DNA of 64,000 nucleotides from Ancylobacter moscoviensis (GCF_007559435.1 NZ_VMBP01000006.1:248001-312000), one strand, 5' to 3'; counted from the first letter of the stretch, positions 53,692 to 62,420 are shown. Notes: generated by a model not told the origin, from the letters alone. Numbers and translations: made by a program.

Positions 53692-54111
53692 ATGAGCGGC
53701 GAAACCGATGCGTCCTGGCTCCGGCGGAGCGCCCCTAGCCTCGCGCAGATGGAGGTGATGGCGGAGGAGGCCTATGCCCGGCTGCCGGAGGAATTCCGCG
53801 CCCTGTGCGGCAATCTCGTCATCCGGGTCGAGGATTTCCCGACCGACGAGGTGCAGGAGGAGATGGAGGCGGAGAGCCCGTTCGACCTGCTCGGCCTGTT
53901 CCAGGGCATCGGGCTGGCGCAGGGCTACGAGACCGTGACCGGCGTGCTGCCGAACATGATCTTCCTCTACCGCCGCCCGATCCTCGACTACTGGGCGGAG
54001 CACGAGGACACGCTGGGCGATATCGTGACCCATGTGCTGGTGCACGAGATCGGGCATCATTTCGGCCTGTCCGACGAGGACATGGAGCGGATCGAGGAAG
54101 AAGCGGGCTAG
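53692..54111 (+). CDS. Zincin-like metallopeptidase family protein (PF06262 type)
   Basis: 139 residues from ATG 53692. Metal-binding motif 'HEIGHHFGL' with His118, Glu119 and His122 in HEXXH, preceded by 'DIVTHVLV' and followed by 'DEDMERIE', the signature of the minimal zincin family found throughout Alphaproteobacteria. Substrate unknown; no signal peptide, so cytosolic. Lies between leuC and leuD, a frequent order in Rhizobiales without obvious metabolic logic. Confidence 0.88.
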   Translation: MSGETDASWLRRSAPSLAQMEVMAEEAYARLPEEFRALCGNLVIRVEDFPTDEVQEEMEAESPFDLLGLFQGIGLAQGYETVTGVLPNMIFLYRRPILDYWAEHEDTLGDIVTHVLVHEIGHHFGLSDEDMERIEEEAG

Positions 54112-54168
54112 GCGGGTTCCCGCTGCGGGATATGAAGGTTTCGGGCGCTGGCGGCGTCCTGGAGATGG

Positions 54169-54783
54169 ATGGAAGAGATGGACAAGTTCACCACGCTGAC
54201 GGGCGTCGCCGCGCCGCTGCACCTGGTCAATGTCGACACCGACATGATCATTCCCAAGCAGTACCTGAAGACGATCAAGCGCACCGGCCTCGGCAAGGGC
54301 CTGTTCTCGGAGCTGCGCTACAAGGAGGACGGTTCGGACAATCCCGACTTCGTGCTCAACAAGCCGGCCTACAAGGGCGCCCCGATCCTCGTCGCGGGCG
54401 ACAATTTCGGCTGCGGATCGAGCCGCGAGCACGCGCCCTGGGCGCTGCTCGACTTCGGCATTCGCTGCGTGATCTCCACGTCCTTCGCCGACATCTTCTA
54501 CAATAACTGCTTCAAGAACGGCATCCTGCCGATCAAGGTGACGCCGGAACAGCTCGCCGCGCTGTTCGACGACGCCGAGCGCGGCGCCAATGCGAGGCTC
54601 ACCGTCGATCTGGAGAGCCAGACCATCACCGGCCCGGACGGCGGCAGCATCAGCTTCGAGATCGACCCGTTCCGCAAGCACTGCCTGCTCAACGGGCTGG
54701 ACGACATCGGCCTCACTCAGGAGAAGGCGGACGCGATCAAGTCCTTCGAATCGAAGCTCGCCGAAGAACGCCCCTGGGCATGA
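54169..54783 (+). CDS. leuD: 3-isopropylmalate dehydratase small subunit
   Basis: 204 residues (ATG 54169, GGAG upstream; ATG 54178 also fits). Swivelling domain of the isomerase with '[15 protein letters not shown]', '[16 protein letters not shown]' and '[13 protein letters not shown]'. Partners LeuC encoded 0.7 kb upstream. The stop overlaps the RidA-family start (ATGA). Confidence 0.97.
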   Translation: MEEMDKFTTLTGVAAPLHLVNVDTDMIIPKQYLKTIKRTGLGKGLFSELRYKEDGSDNPDFVLNKPAYKGAPILVAGDNFGCGSSREHAPWALLDFGIRCVISTSFADIFYNNCFKNGILPIKVTPEQLAALFDDAERGANARLTVDLESQTITGPDGGSISFEIDPFRKHCLLNGLDDIGLTQEKADAIKSFESKLAEERPWA

Positions 54784-55166
54784 GCGGGCGCCGACGGATT
54801 TCCTCCGGCTCCGATTTCGAGGCGGAGGCCGGCTATTCGCGCGCGGTGGTCGACGGCAACGACATCTTCGTTTCCGGCACCACCGGCTACGACTACGAGG
54901 CCATGGTGCTGCCCGACGATCTGGTCGAGCAGACCCATGCCTGCTTCCGCAACATCTCCGCCGCGCTGGCGCAGGCCGATGCCAGCCTCGATGACGTGGT
55001 GCGGGTGCGCTACATCGTGGCCCGCGCCGAATATGCCGAGGTGGTGTTCCCGATCTTCGGCCGCTACTTCGCCGCCGCGCGGCCGGCCGCGACGCTGATC
55101 GTCGCCGGCCTGCTGCAGCCGGAGATGAAGATCGAGATCGAGGTTACGGCCCGCCGCCGGGGCTAG
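54780..55166 (+). CDS. RidA/YjgF/Rut-family protein
   Basis: 128 residues of the Rid trimeric fold. Classical RidA deaminates reactive enamine/imine intermediates such as 2-aminoacrylate. The active-site Arg is expected in '[15 protein letters not shown]'; the C-terminal '[15 protein letters not shown]' matches the family but the usual 'RxxxxVxxLP' segment is altered to '[15 protein letters not shown]', suggesting a Rid subgroup other than archetypal RidA. Translationally coupled to leuD, consistent with quality control near branched-chain amino-acid synthesis. Confidence 0.85.
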   Translation: MSGRRRISSGSDFEAEAGYSRAVVDGNDIFVSGTTGYDYEAMVLPDDLVEQTHACFRNISAALAQADASLDDVVRVRYIVARAEYAEVVFPIFGRYFAAARPAATLIVAGLLQPEMKIEIEVTARRRG

Positions 55167-55256
55167 CGGCCGCCGCGCCGCGCATTTTGCGCTTTACAGC
55201 GTCCCGTTCCCGGGATGGAATCGTTCAAAACGAGAATATGCCGGGAGACGCTCCTC

Positions 55257-55598
55257 ATGTGCCACATCTTCGCGGGCCAGGCGCCCGAGACCTATGAGAG
55301 CCAGACGCGCTCGGTGCGGATCGGCGGCCATTCGACCTCGATCCGCCTGGAAGCCGCCTTCTGGACCGTTCTCGAGGAGGTCGCCGCCCATCAGGGCATG
55401 AGCCTGGGCAAGTTCGTCACCAAGCTGCACGACGAGGTGCTCAACCTGCATGGCGAGGTGCGCAACTTCGCCTCGCTGCTGCGCTGCTCCTGCCTGATCT
55501 ACCTCGCCGAGGTCCGCCCGGCCGGCACGGCGCCTGCGGTCGCCCGCGAGCGCTATCTGTGCGAGAGCTCCCGCCTGCATCTGGAAGCGGCGGAGTAG
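55257..55598 (+). CDS. Ribbon-helix-helix domain protein (RHH_4)
   Basis: 113 residues from ATG 55257 (GGGAG upstream). The family opening 'MCHIFAGQAPETYESQTRSV' leads into an RHH-like 'IGGHSTSIRLEAAFWTVLEEVA' and 'GMSLGKFVTKLHDEVL'. Widely conserved in Rhizobiales as a presumed DNA-binding protein; targets unknown. About 90 bases after the RidA gene; may be monocistronic. Confidence 0.83.
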   Translation: MCHIFAGQAPETYESQTRSVRIGGHSTSIRLEAAFWTVLEEVAAHQGMSLGKFVTKLHDEVLNLHGEVRNFASLLRCSCLIYLAEVRPAGTAPAVARERYLCESSRLHLEAAE

Positions 55599-55934
55599 GC
55601 TGCGCACGCCTTGCCTTGGCTCCTCCGGGGTGCCGAATTGAGTGCGTCATGGCCGGGCTTGTCCCGGCCATCCACGTTTGGGGACGTGCGGTTCAAGACA
55701 TGGATTCCCGGGGCCGGGCCCGGGGATGACGGTGGGGCAAGCAGAGACGGCCGGATAAAGATCGGCTCGACGAGAGGGGCGGTCGATGCGCGCCCGTTCC
55801 CACGCTCCCGCCGGGGCCTAAAGCACATCCGGGTGATGTGCTAGCTGCCTACCACCTACCGTTCGCCAAGCGGCCTAGCATCCTCGTTATCGGCGGGATT
55901 CCCGCCATGACGAGGTTCAAGGCCGGAGGAACAG
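55599..55934. other. 336-base intergenic region with repeat copy 6
   Basis: Dominated by the two-armed palindromic repeat (55645-55732); the remainder (55735-55934) has no gene or clear promoter, though 'GGAGGAACAG' just before 55935 is a good ribosome site for the next gene. Confidence 0.6.
55645..55732. repeat. Two-armed dispersed palindromic repeat, copy 6
   Basis: Left arm CGTCATGGCCGGG-cttgt-CCCGGCCATCCACG (55645-55676); right arm ATGGATTCCCGGGG-ccgggc-CCGGGGATGACGG (about 55700-55732). Confidence 0.8.
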
Positions 55935-56330
55935 GTGGCGAAGGCCATACATTCGATGATCCGCGTGCTCGACGAGGCGCGCTCGGTTGATTTCTACAAG
56001 CGCGCCTTCGGGCTGGACGTTGCGCAGCGGCTGCCGTTCGACGGCTTCACGCTGGTCTATCTGCGCAACCCCGAGGCCGATTTCGAGGTCGAACTCACCG
56101 TCAATCACGGCCGGACCGAGCCTTATGCGCTCGGCGACGGCTACGGGCACATCGCCTTCGTGGTGGACGATCTCGACGCGGAGCATGCGCGCTTCACCGA
56201 TGCGGGCCTCAATCCGAATCCCGTCAAGGAATTCTTCCACGACGGCGCGCTGCTCGCGAAGTTCTTCTTCGTAACCGATCCTGACGGCTACAAGATCGAG
56301 GTCCTGCAAAAGCACGGGCGCTATCGATGA
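55935..56330 (+). CDS. VOC-superfamily (glyoxalase I-like) protein
   Basis: 131 residues from GTG 55935 (GGAGGAACAG upstream). Vicinal-oxygen-chelate fold as in lactoylglutathione lyase: 'MIRVLDEARSVDFYKRAFGL', 'FEVELTVNHG', 'GHIAFVVDDLDAEHARF' and 'FFVTDPDGYKIEVLQK' with the metal-ligand His and Glu positions. True GloA has closely similar motifs, so methylglyoxal detoxification is plausible. It is upstream of a sugar-dehydrogenase module that could generate reactive aldehydes. Confidence 0.85.
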   Translation: MAKAIHSMIRVLDEARSVDFYKRAFGLDVAQRLPFDGFTLVYLRNPEADFEVELTVNHGRTEPYALGDGYGHIAFVVDDLDAEHARFTDAGLNPNPVKEFFHDGALLAKFFFVTDPDGYKIEVLQKHGRYR

Positions 56331-56387
56331 CGTGACTAGTAGGCGCGTAGACTTAAAAACAACATAAAAATACCCCGGGAGGTAACG

Positions 56388-56924
56388 ATGACAACACTGA
56401 TCGACAGGCGCGGTCCGTCACGCCGCGCCCTGCTCGCCGGCATTGGAGCGGCCGGCGCACTCATGGTGAGCGGCGCCGCCGTGCTCAATCCGCGCGAGGC
56501 ATGGGGGCTGGAAGTCTCGGCCCTCAAGCCCGAGACCATGCGCACGCTGATCGTCATGGCGCGCGACGTCTACCCCCACGACCGTGTCCCCGACCGCTTC
56601 TACGCCGTCGCCATGAAGCCCTACGAGGCCGACGCGGCGAAGGACCCGGCGCTGAAGGCGCTGGTGGAGGAGGGGGTCATCACCCTCGATACGCTCGCCA
56701 AGGCCCGCTACGGCGTGCCCTACGCCGATGTCGGCTGGGAGGACCAGCGCGTCGCGCTGCTGCGCGAGATCGAGGGCGGGGCCTTCTTCGAGAAGGTGCG
56801 CTCGGGCCTGGTGGTGGGCCTCTACAACCAGGAGGATGTCTGGCCGATCTTCGGCTACGAGGGCTCCTCGGCCGACAAGGGCGGTTACATCGACCGCGGC
56901 TTCGACGACATCGCCTGGCTGTGA
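56388..56924 (+). CDS. Gluconate 2-dehydrogenase subunit 3-family protein (Tat-exported)
   Basis: 178 residues with a twin-arginine signal ('GPSRRALLAGIGAAGALMVS', about 10-30) that exports the folded complex. Resembles the small gamma subunit of membrane gluconate/sorbitol dehydrogenases; it has no cofactor motif of its own. GGGAGGTAAC precedes ATG 56388. Paired with the GMC oxidoreductase 15 bases downstream, which it would carry across the membrane. Confidence 0.85.
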   Translation: MTTLIDRRGPSRRALLAGIGAAGALMVSGAAVLNPREAWGLEVSALKPETMRTLIVMARDVYPHDRVPDRFYAVAMKPYEADAAKDPALKALVEEGVITLDTLAKARYGVPYADVGWEDQRVALLREIEGGAFFEKVRSGLVVGLYNQEDVWPIFGYEGSSADKGGYIDRGFDDIAWL

Positions 56925-56939
56925 GGGGAGGACGGAAAC

Positions 56940-58511
56940 ATGGCTGCACCCTTCGATCTCAATGACGATTCCGTCGTCGTCATCGTCGGCTCGGGCGCCG
57001 GCGGCGGCACGCTCGGCACGGACCTCGCGCTCAAGGGCGTGAAGGTGGTGATGCTGGAAGCCGGCGCGCGCCACAACATGGAAGACTTCGTCAACAACGA
57101 GTGGGAAAGCTTCGCCCAGCTCGCCTGGACCGACATGCGCACGACGTCGGGCTCCTGGCGCGTGCACAAGAACTTTCCCAACCTGCCGGCCTGGATCGTC
57201 AAGTCGGTCGGCGGCTCCTCCGTGCACTGGGCCGGCGCCTCGCTGCGCTTCCAGGAGCACGAGTTCAAGACCCGCACCACCTATGGCGACCTCGACGGCG
57301 CCAACCTGCTGGACTGGCCGATCACCCTGAAGGAGCTGGAGCCCTATTACGCCCGCGCCGAGGACCGCATGGGCGTGACCCGGACCAACGGCATTCCGGG
57401 GCTGCCGGGCAACAACAACTTCAAGGTGTTCGAGGCCGGGGCCAAGAAGATCGGCTACAAGGAGGTCTCGACCGGGCGCATGGCGATCAACAGCGAGGCG
57501 CGCAACGACCGTGGCTCCTGCCAGCAGATCGGCTTCTGCTTCCAGGGCTGCAAGTCCGGCGCCAAATGGTCGACGCTGATCGCCGAGATCCCGCGCGGCG
57601 AGGAGACCGGCAATCTCGAGGTGCGGCCGCAGTGCATGGTGGTCAAGATCGAGCATGACGCCTCCGGCAAGGCGAGCGGCGTCGTCTATGTCGACAAGGA
57701 CGGCAAGATGCAGCGCCAGAAGGCGCGCATCGTCGCGGTCGCCGGCAACTCCATCGAGAGCCCGCGCCTCCTGCTGAACTCCGCCAGCAACATGTTCCCG
57801 GACGGCCTCGCCAACTCCTCCGGCCAGGTGGGCCGCAACTACATGCGCCACATGACCGGCTCGGTGTACGGCGTGTTCGAGAAGCCGGTGCACATGTATC
57901 GCGGCACCACCATGGCCGGCATCGTCCGCGACGAGGCGGGCTTCGACACCAAGCGCGGCTTTGTCGGCGGCTATGAGATGGAAACGCTGTCGCTCGGCGT
58001 GCCCTTCATGGCCGCCTTCCTCGATCCCGGCGGCTGGGGACGCTCCTTCACCTCGGCGATGGACGGCTACGTCAACATGGCCGGCATGTGGCTGGTGGGC
58101 GAGGACATGGCGCAGGAGACCAACCGCGTCACCCTCAACACCGAGGTCAAGGACAAGCACGGCATGCCGGTGGCCAACGTGCATTTCGATGATCACCCCA
58201 ACGACGTCGCCATGCGCAACCACGCCTATGCGCAGGGTGCGGCGATCTACGAGGCGGTGGGCGCGACGCGGACCCTGCCGACGCCGCCCTATCCCTCCAC
58301 GCACAATCTCGGCACCAACCGGATGAGCGAGAAGCCGCGCGACGGCGTGGTGAACAAGCATGGGCAGACGCACGACATTCCCAACCTGTTCGTCTCCGAC
58401 GGCAGCCAGTTCACCAGCGGCGGCGCGGAGAATCCGACGCTGACCATCGTGGCGCTGGCCATCCGTCAGGCGGAGTTCATCGCCGCCGAGATGGGCAAGG
58501 GGACGATCTGA
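56940..58511 (+). CDS. GMC-family flavoprotein dehydrogenase (gluconate 2-dehydrogenase-like large subunit)
   Basis: 523 residues. FAD dinucleotide-binding motif 'VVIVGSGAGGGTLGTDLALKG' split after 'GGG' (about 15-36), the GMC segment 'GGSSVHWAGASLRF', 'GFCFQGCKSGAKW', and the C-terminal 'GTNRMSEKPRDGVVN' and 'GAENPTLTIVALAIRQA' active-site region. Probably oxidises a sugar or sugar acid in the periplasm. The usual third, cytochrome c, subunit is not adjacent: the next gene is leuB. Substrate cannot be assigned. Confidence 0.88.
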   Translation: MAAPFDLNDDSVVVIVGSGAGGGTLGTDLALKGVKVVMLEAGARHNMEDFVNNEWESFAQLAWTDMRTTSGSWRVHKNFPNLPAWIVKSVGGSSVHWAGASLRFQEHEFKTRTTYGDLDGANLLDWPITLKELEPYYARAEDRMGVTRTNGIPGLPGNNNFKVFEAGAKKIGYKEVSTGRMAINSEARNDRGSCQQIGFCFQGCKSGAKWSTLIAEIPRGEETGNLEVRPQCMVVKIEHDASGKASGVVYVDKDGKMQRQKARIVAVAGNSIESPRLLLNSASNMFPDGLANSSGQVGRNYMRHMTGSVYGVFEKPVHMYRGTTMAGIVRDEAGFDTKRGFVGGYEMETLSLGVPFMAAFLDPGGWGRSFTSAMDGYVNMAGMWLVGEDMAQETNRVTLNTEVKDKHGMPVANVHFDDHPNDVAMRNHAYAQGAAIYEAVGATRTLPTPPYPSTHNLGTNRMSEKPRDGVVNKHGQTHDIPNLFVSDGSQFTSGGAENPTLTIVALAIRQAEFIAAEMGKGTI

Positions 58512-58526
58512 CGGTCCTTCCGGCTT

Positions 58527-58542
58527 TCTCCCCGTGGGGAGA
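58527..58542. repeat. TCTCCCC/GGGGAGA hairpin
   Basis: 7-bp stem with loop GT, related to the repeat cluster at 18821-18966; 16 bases after the GMC gene stop. Confidence 0.45.
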
Positions 58543-58567
58543 GAGAAGCGCCCTGCCGCTCCCTCCC

Positions 58568-58600
58568 GCCGCCGGCCTCGCGTGCCGGCGGCTTTTCTTT
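58568..58600 (+). terminator. Intrinsic terminator after the GMC dehydrogenase gene
   Basis: 9-bp stem GCCGCCGGC/GCCGGCGGC (58568-58592), loop CTCGCGT, then TTTTCTTT. It separates the dehydrogenase module from leuB. Confidence 0.85.
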
Positions 58601-58729
58601 GCCGCCGGCTCTCCCGGGCCCGGCGCCGCCTGAAGGCTTGCCAGCCCGCGCGCCAGCCTTTAGGGACACGCTCGCCGGGCCGGAGGCTCGGCAAAGACGC
58701 TTTTCGAACAGGCGCACGCGAGGAATCCC

Positions 58730-59839
58730 ATGGCCACCCACAAGCTTCTCCTCCTTCCCGGCGACGGCATCGGCACCGAAGTGATGGCCGAGGTGAAGCG
58801 AGTGGTCGATTGGCTCGACCGGCGCGGCCTCGCTTCCTTCGCCATCGAGGAGGACCTCGTCGGCGGCGCGGCCTATGATTCCTGCGGCCAGCCGATCTCC
58901 GAGGAGGCGATGGCCAAGGCGTTCGCCGCCGACGCCATCCTGCTCGGCGCGGTGGGCGGCCCGAAATGGGCCAACGTGCCCTATGAGGCGCGCCCGGAAG
59001 CCGGCCTGCTGCGTCTGCGCAAGGATCTGCAGCTCTTCGCCAATCTGCGCCCCGCCGTGTGCTATCCGGCGCTCGCCGACGCCTCCAGCCTGAAGCGCGA
59101 GCTGGTCGAGGGGCTCGACGTGCTGATCGTGCGCGAGCTGACCGGCGGCGTCTATTTCGGCGAGCCGAAGACCATCACCAATCTGCTCGACGGGCAGAAG
59201 CGCGCCGTCGACACGCAGGTCTATGAATCCTACGAGATCGAGCGCATCGCCCGTGTCGCCTTCGAACTCGCCCGCACCCGCCGCAACAAGGTGGTCTCCA
59301 CCGAGAAGCACAACGTCATGAAGACCGGCGTGCTGTGGAAGGAGGTCGTGAGTACCGTCCACGGCGCCGACTACGCCGACGTGACGCTGGAGCACCAGCT
59401 CGCCGATTCCTGCGGCATGCAGCTGGTGCGCGCGCCCAAGCAGTTCGACGTCATCGTCACCGACAATCTGTTCGGCGACATCCTGTCGGACGTGGCCGCC
59501 ATGCTCACCGGCTCGCTGGGCATGCTGCCCTCCGCCTCGCTCGGCGCGGTGGAGGAGATTTCCGGCAAGCGCCGCGCGCTCTACGAGCCGGTGCATGGCG
59601 CGGCGCCGGACATTGCCGGCAAGGGCCTCGCCAACCCGATCGCCATGGTCGGCTCGCTCGCCATGGCGCTGCGCTATTCCTTCGGCCAGATCGAGGCGGC
59701 CGATCGCGTCGAGGCGGCGATCGCGGCGGTGCTGGCGGCGGGCTTCCGCACCAACGACATCTACTCGGAAGGCATGACGCGCGTCGGCACCTCCGGCATG
59801 GGCGACGCCCTGCTCGCGGAGCTGGAGCGGGCGGCCTGA
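58730..59839 (+). CDS. leuB: 3-isopropylmalate dehydrogenase
   Basis: NAD-dependent oxidative decarboxylation in leucine synthesis. 369 residues. '[19 protein letters not shown]', '[20 protein letters not shown]', '[13 protein letters not shown]' and '[30 protein letters not shown]' (in two blocks) are diagnostic and separate it from isocitrate dehydrogenase. Separated from leuD by about 4 kb of other genes and a terminator, so independently transcribed. Confidence 0.97.
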   Translation: MATHKLLLLPGDGIGTEVMAEVKRVVDWLDRRGLASFAIEEDLVGGAAYDSCGQPISEEAMAKAFAADAILLGAVGGPKWANVPYEARPEAGLLRLRKDLQLFANLRPAVCYPALADASSLKRELVEGLDVLIVRELTGGVYFGEPKTITNLLDGQKRAVDTQVYESYEIERIARVAFELARTRRNKVVSTEKHNVMKTGVLWKEVVSTVHGADYADVTLEHQLADSCGMQLVRAPKQFDVIVTDNLFGDILSDVAAMLTGSLGMLPSASLGAVEEISGKRRALYEPVHGAAPDIAGKGLANPIAMVGSLAMALRYSFGQIEAADRVEAAIAAVLAAGFRTNDIYSEGMTRVGTSGMGDALLAELERAA

Positions 59840-59870
59840 GGGGGCGGCCTGCCAATCCCCCTGCGATGGA

Positions 59871-59979
59871 TGTTATCCTGAGGTGCCCGGCGTTGTGCCG
59901 GGCCTCGAAGGATGCCCGTCCTGGCGTGCCGTAGCGACCATCCTTCGTGGCTCGCTGCGCGAGCACCTCAGGATGACGG
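59871..59979. repeat. Second-family two-armed repeat (ATCCTGAGGTGC type)
   Basis: Left arm ATCCTGAGGTGCCCGGCG...GCCGGGCCTCGAAGGATG (59874-59912) and right arm CATCCTTCG...CTCGCTGCGCGAGCACCTCAGGATGACGG (59938-59978). The outer ends ATCCTGAGGTGC/GCACCTCAGGAT pair across the whole element. Sequence unrelated to the GGCCGGG family but with the same two-arm design. Confidence 0.75.
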
Positions 59980-60022
59980 CGCTTTCTGAACAAGCTTGGA
60001 GCGGGAGCTTCCGGCCAAAAAC

Positions 60023-60049
60023 AAAAGCCCGGCGCGAGCCGGGCTTTTT
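60023..60049. terminator. Bidirectional terminator between leuB and the convergent small secreted-protein gene
   Basis: 11-bp stem AAAAGCCCGGC/GCCGGGCTTTT with loop GCGA, T-run on both strands. Confidence 0.9.
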
Positions 60050-60076
60050 CATGCGGTGCGACGCTGAGCCGGCGAA

Positions 60077-60352
60077 TCAGTAGCCCGGCAGCTCGAAGCG
60101 GCTCGGCAGCGGCCAGCGCGAGCCGGTGATGCCACCCTGACCGCCATACTGCGGATAGAAGGGCTGCGCGGCGTAAATGTAGTTCAGGTCGCGCGCGGTG
60201 CCGGGCTTCACCACCGGACCGGGATCCAGGAACGAACGCGGCGGCAGCTTGCGGATGATGATGCGGGTGCTCTCCTGCGCTTCGGCCGGAGCCGTGGCGA
60301 TCATGGCAGTACCGGCGATCAGCGCGGCGAGGGCGAACAGGGCGACACGCAT
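60077..60352 (-). CDS. Small secreted hypothetical protein
   Basis: 91 residues with a clear signal peptide (cleavage near 'APAEAQE', residue 25). The mature ~65 residues include 'IIIRKLPPRSFLDPGPVVKPG' split after 'SFLDPG', and 'LNYIYAAQPFYPQYGG'; Pro, Tyr and Gly-rich with no cysteine. Similar short periplasmic proteins occur in Rhizobiales; function unknown. AGGT precedes the ATG at 60352; the upstream neighbour is ispA on the same strand. Confidence 0.75.
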   Translation of the reverse strand: MRVALFALAALIAGTAMIATAPAEAQESTRIIIRKLPPRSFLDPGPVVKPGTARDLNYIYAAQPFYPQYGGQGGITGSRWPLPSRFELPGY

Positions 60353-60451
60353 CTAAACCTCCCAGCGACGATCACGTCGCACGACGGTGCAGACGATTAC
60401 GTCACGATAAGCATGCGCGCAACTTATCGTGCCGTCGAGATGAGGAAAGTC

Positions 60452-61384
60452 CTAATTCCGCCGTTCGGCGACGAAATGCGCTGCTTCCACAAGGAGTGTT
60501 GCAGCCTTGCCGAACCTCTCGAGCGCCGATTCGGCCTCGGCTACGAGACACGCGAGCTCTGCACGGGCGCCTTCCACCCCGAGCTTGCCGACCAATGTCG
60601 CCTTGCCGGCGGCGGCATCCTTGCCGACGGCCTTGCCGACGGTGCCGGCCTCGCCCTCGACGTCGAGCAGGTCGTCGGCGATCTGGAAGGCACGCCCGAC
60701 GGCGCGGGCGTAGCGGTCGAGGCTCTCGCGCTCGTCCGGCGTCGCCCCGCCGAGCAGGGCGCCGGCCTCGCAGGCCTGGCGCAGCAGGGCGCCGGTCTTC
60801 ATCGCCTGCAGGCGGATGATCTCATCAGCCGGCAGGTCCAGCGGAGCGCCGCCGCCGAAGCGGCCCTCGGCGGCGAGGTCCAGCATCTGGCCGCCGATCA
60901 TGCCCGCCACGCCGGCGGCGCGCGCGAGGCTGGCGACGAGGGCGATGCGCACGCCGGCATCGGGGCCGGCCTCCTCGCGGGCGAGAATCTCGAAGGCGAG
61001 CGTGAGCAGCCCGTCGCCGGCAAGGATCGCGGTGGCCTCGTCATAGGCGCGGTGGACGGTCGGCTGGCCGCGCCGCAGGTCGTCGTCGTCCATGGCCGGC
61101 AGGTCGTCATGCACGAGCGAATAGCAGTGGATGCATTCGAGCGCCGCCGCCGCCGGCATCGCCCGGTTCGCCGGCACGCCGAAGAGGGCAGCGGTCTCGA
61201 CGACGAGGAAGGGACGCAGCCGCTTGCCGCCGGCGAGGGTGGCGTGGCGCATGGCCGCGGCAAGGCGCTCGCCCGGCGCTCCGCTGGCCGCGATCGCTCC
61301 ATCGATATAGGCGGCGACGGCCTCCGCGGTGCGGGCGAGGGCGTCGGGCAGCGGGAGGAGGGGGCGGGCGTCGGCGGCGGGCAT
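60452..61384 (-). CDS. ispA: Polyprenyl (farnesyl/geranylgeranyl) diphosphate synthase
   Basis: 310 residues from ATG 61384; residues upstream to 61510 are not family-like. Both Asp-rich motifs are present: first 'DDLPAMDDDDLRRG' near 92-105 and second 'DDLLDVEG' near 225. 'GGKRLRPFLVVE' and 'MKTGALLRQACEAGA' fit the FPP/GGPP group. Two large residues before the first motif ('HCYSLVHDD', His-Tyr) suggest a C15 farnesyl product, but chain length is inference. Supplies undecaprenyl, quinone and hopanoid synthesis. Divergent from mtgA. Confidence 0.93.
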   Translation of the reverse strand: MPAADARPLLPLPDALARTAEAVAAYIDGAIAASGAPGERLAAAMRHATLAGGKRLRPFLVVETAALFGVPANRAMPAAAALECIHCYSLVHDDLPAMDDDDLRRGQPTVHRAYDEATAILAGDGLLTLAFEILAREEAGPDAGVRIALVASLARAAGVAGMIGGQMLDLAAEGRFGGGAPLDLPADEIIRLQAMKTGALLRQACEAGALLGGATPDERESLDRYARAVGRAFQIADDLLDVEGEAGTVGKAVGKDAAAGKATLVGKLGVEGARAELACLVAEAESALERFGKAATLLVEAAHFVAERRN

Positions 61385-61556
61385 GGCACGGACCTGGCGC
61401 GGAGCGTGGGAAGATGACGAGGCTTCCGTGCCCGAGGCGGCGGGCGGGGTCAAGCGAGGGGAAGCCCGCAGATGGGCGACCGCATGCCGCTCGGTCGACC
61501 CGCGCCGCACCGCCCGCTAATGTAGCCGGGTCGGGGGAGCGCGGGTTGTCGTCGGA

Positions 61557-62225
61557 ATGGGCATAGTGTGGGGCTGGCTGTGGAAGGCGGCGCTGATCGT
61601 GGTGCTGGCGCCGTTCGCGCTCGGCCTTCTCTATAACGTCATTCCGGCGCCTTCGACGCTGATGCTGGCGCGCTGGGCGAGCAACCAGCCGGTGGTGCGC
61701 GACTGGGTGCCGCTGACCGCCATCTCGCCGAATCTCGTGCGCTCGGTGCTGGCCTCGGAGGATGCGCGCTTCTGCACCCATTCCGGCATCGACCTCGTCG
61801 AGCTGCAGGGGGTGATCGACGAATCGGACGGCCTGAGCGCACCGCGCGGCGCCTCGACCATCACCATGCAGATCGTGAAGAACCTGTTCCTGTGGAACGG
61901 GCGCAGCGTCATCCGCAAGGGGCTGGAGCTGCCGCTGGCGCTCTATCTCAACGCGGTGATGCCGAAGCACCGGCAGCTGGAGATCTATCTCAACATCGCC
62001 GAGTGGGGGCCGACCGGGGAGTTCGGCGTGGAGGCCGGCGCGCGCCGGTCCTTCGGGCGCGGGGCGGGCGACCTGTCGCCGAGGCAGGCGGCGCTGCTCG
62101 CGGTGATGCTGCCCAATCCGCACAAGCGCGATGCCGCCAAGCCGGGGCGCGGGCTGAACCGGCTCGCCAGCAACCTGCAGGCCCGGCTGCCGCGCGAGGG
62201 GGCCGAGCTGACTTCCTGCCTCTGA
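61557..62225 (+). CDS. mtgA: Monofunctional biosynthetic peptidoglycan transglycosylase
   Basis: GT51 enzyme polymerising lipid II. 222 residues: an N-terminal transmembrane helix (about 8-28) and the GT51 domain with catalytic Glu68 in 'SEDARFCTHSG', 'GASTITMQIVKNLFLW', 'RKGLELPLALYL' and 'EIYLNIAEWGP'. No transpeptidase domain. Short relative to bifunctional PBPs but normal for MtgA. Divergent from ispA. Confidence 0.95.
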   Translation: MGIVWGWLWKAALIVVLAPFALGLLYNVIPAPSTLMLARWASNQPVVRDWVPLTAISPNLVRSVLASEDARFCTHSGIDLVELQGVIDESDGLSAPRGASTITMQIVKNLFLWNGRSVIRKGLELPLALYLNAVMPKHRQLEIYLNIAEWGPTGEFGVEAGARRSFGRGAGDLSPRQAALLAVMLPNPHKRDAAKPGRGLNRLASNLQARLPREGAELTSCL

Positions 62226-62269
62226 GGATAAGGTTTGGAGCAGGATCCGAGGGGAGGGCCGAGGATCGG

Positions 62270-62290
62270 GCGCCGGGGGCTCCGGCGCCT
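62270..62290 (+). terminator. Possible hairpin after mtgA
   Basis: Stem GGCGCCGG/CCGGCGCC with loop GGGCT; followed by TTACG, not a T-run, so weak. A second small inverted repeat ACGCAA/TTGCGT follows at 62292-62308. Confidence 0.4.
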
Positions 62291-62420
62291 TACGCAACAG
62301 AATTGCGTCAGCCCCTTTCGCTCGCGCGCATGAGTCTGTATAAGCCGCCACTCGAAATACGCACGATCCGGCGCCGGCCCCTCCGACTGGGCGTGAGCCA
62401 TGCCGGTACAGGAGAAGACT

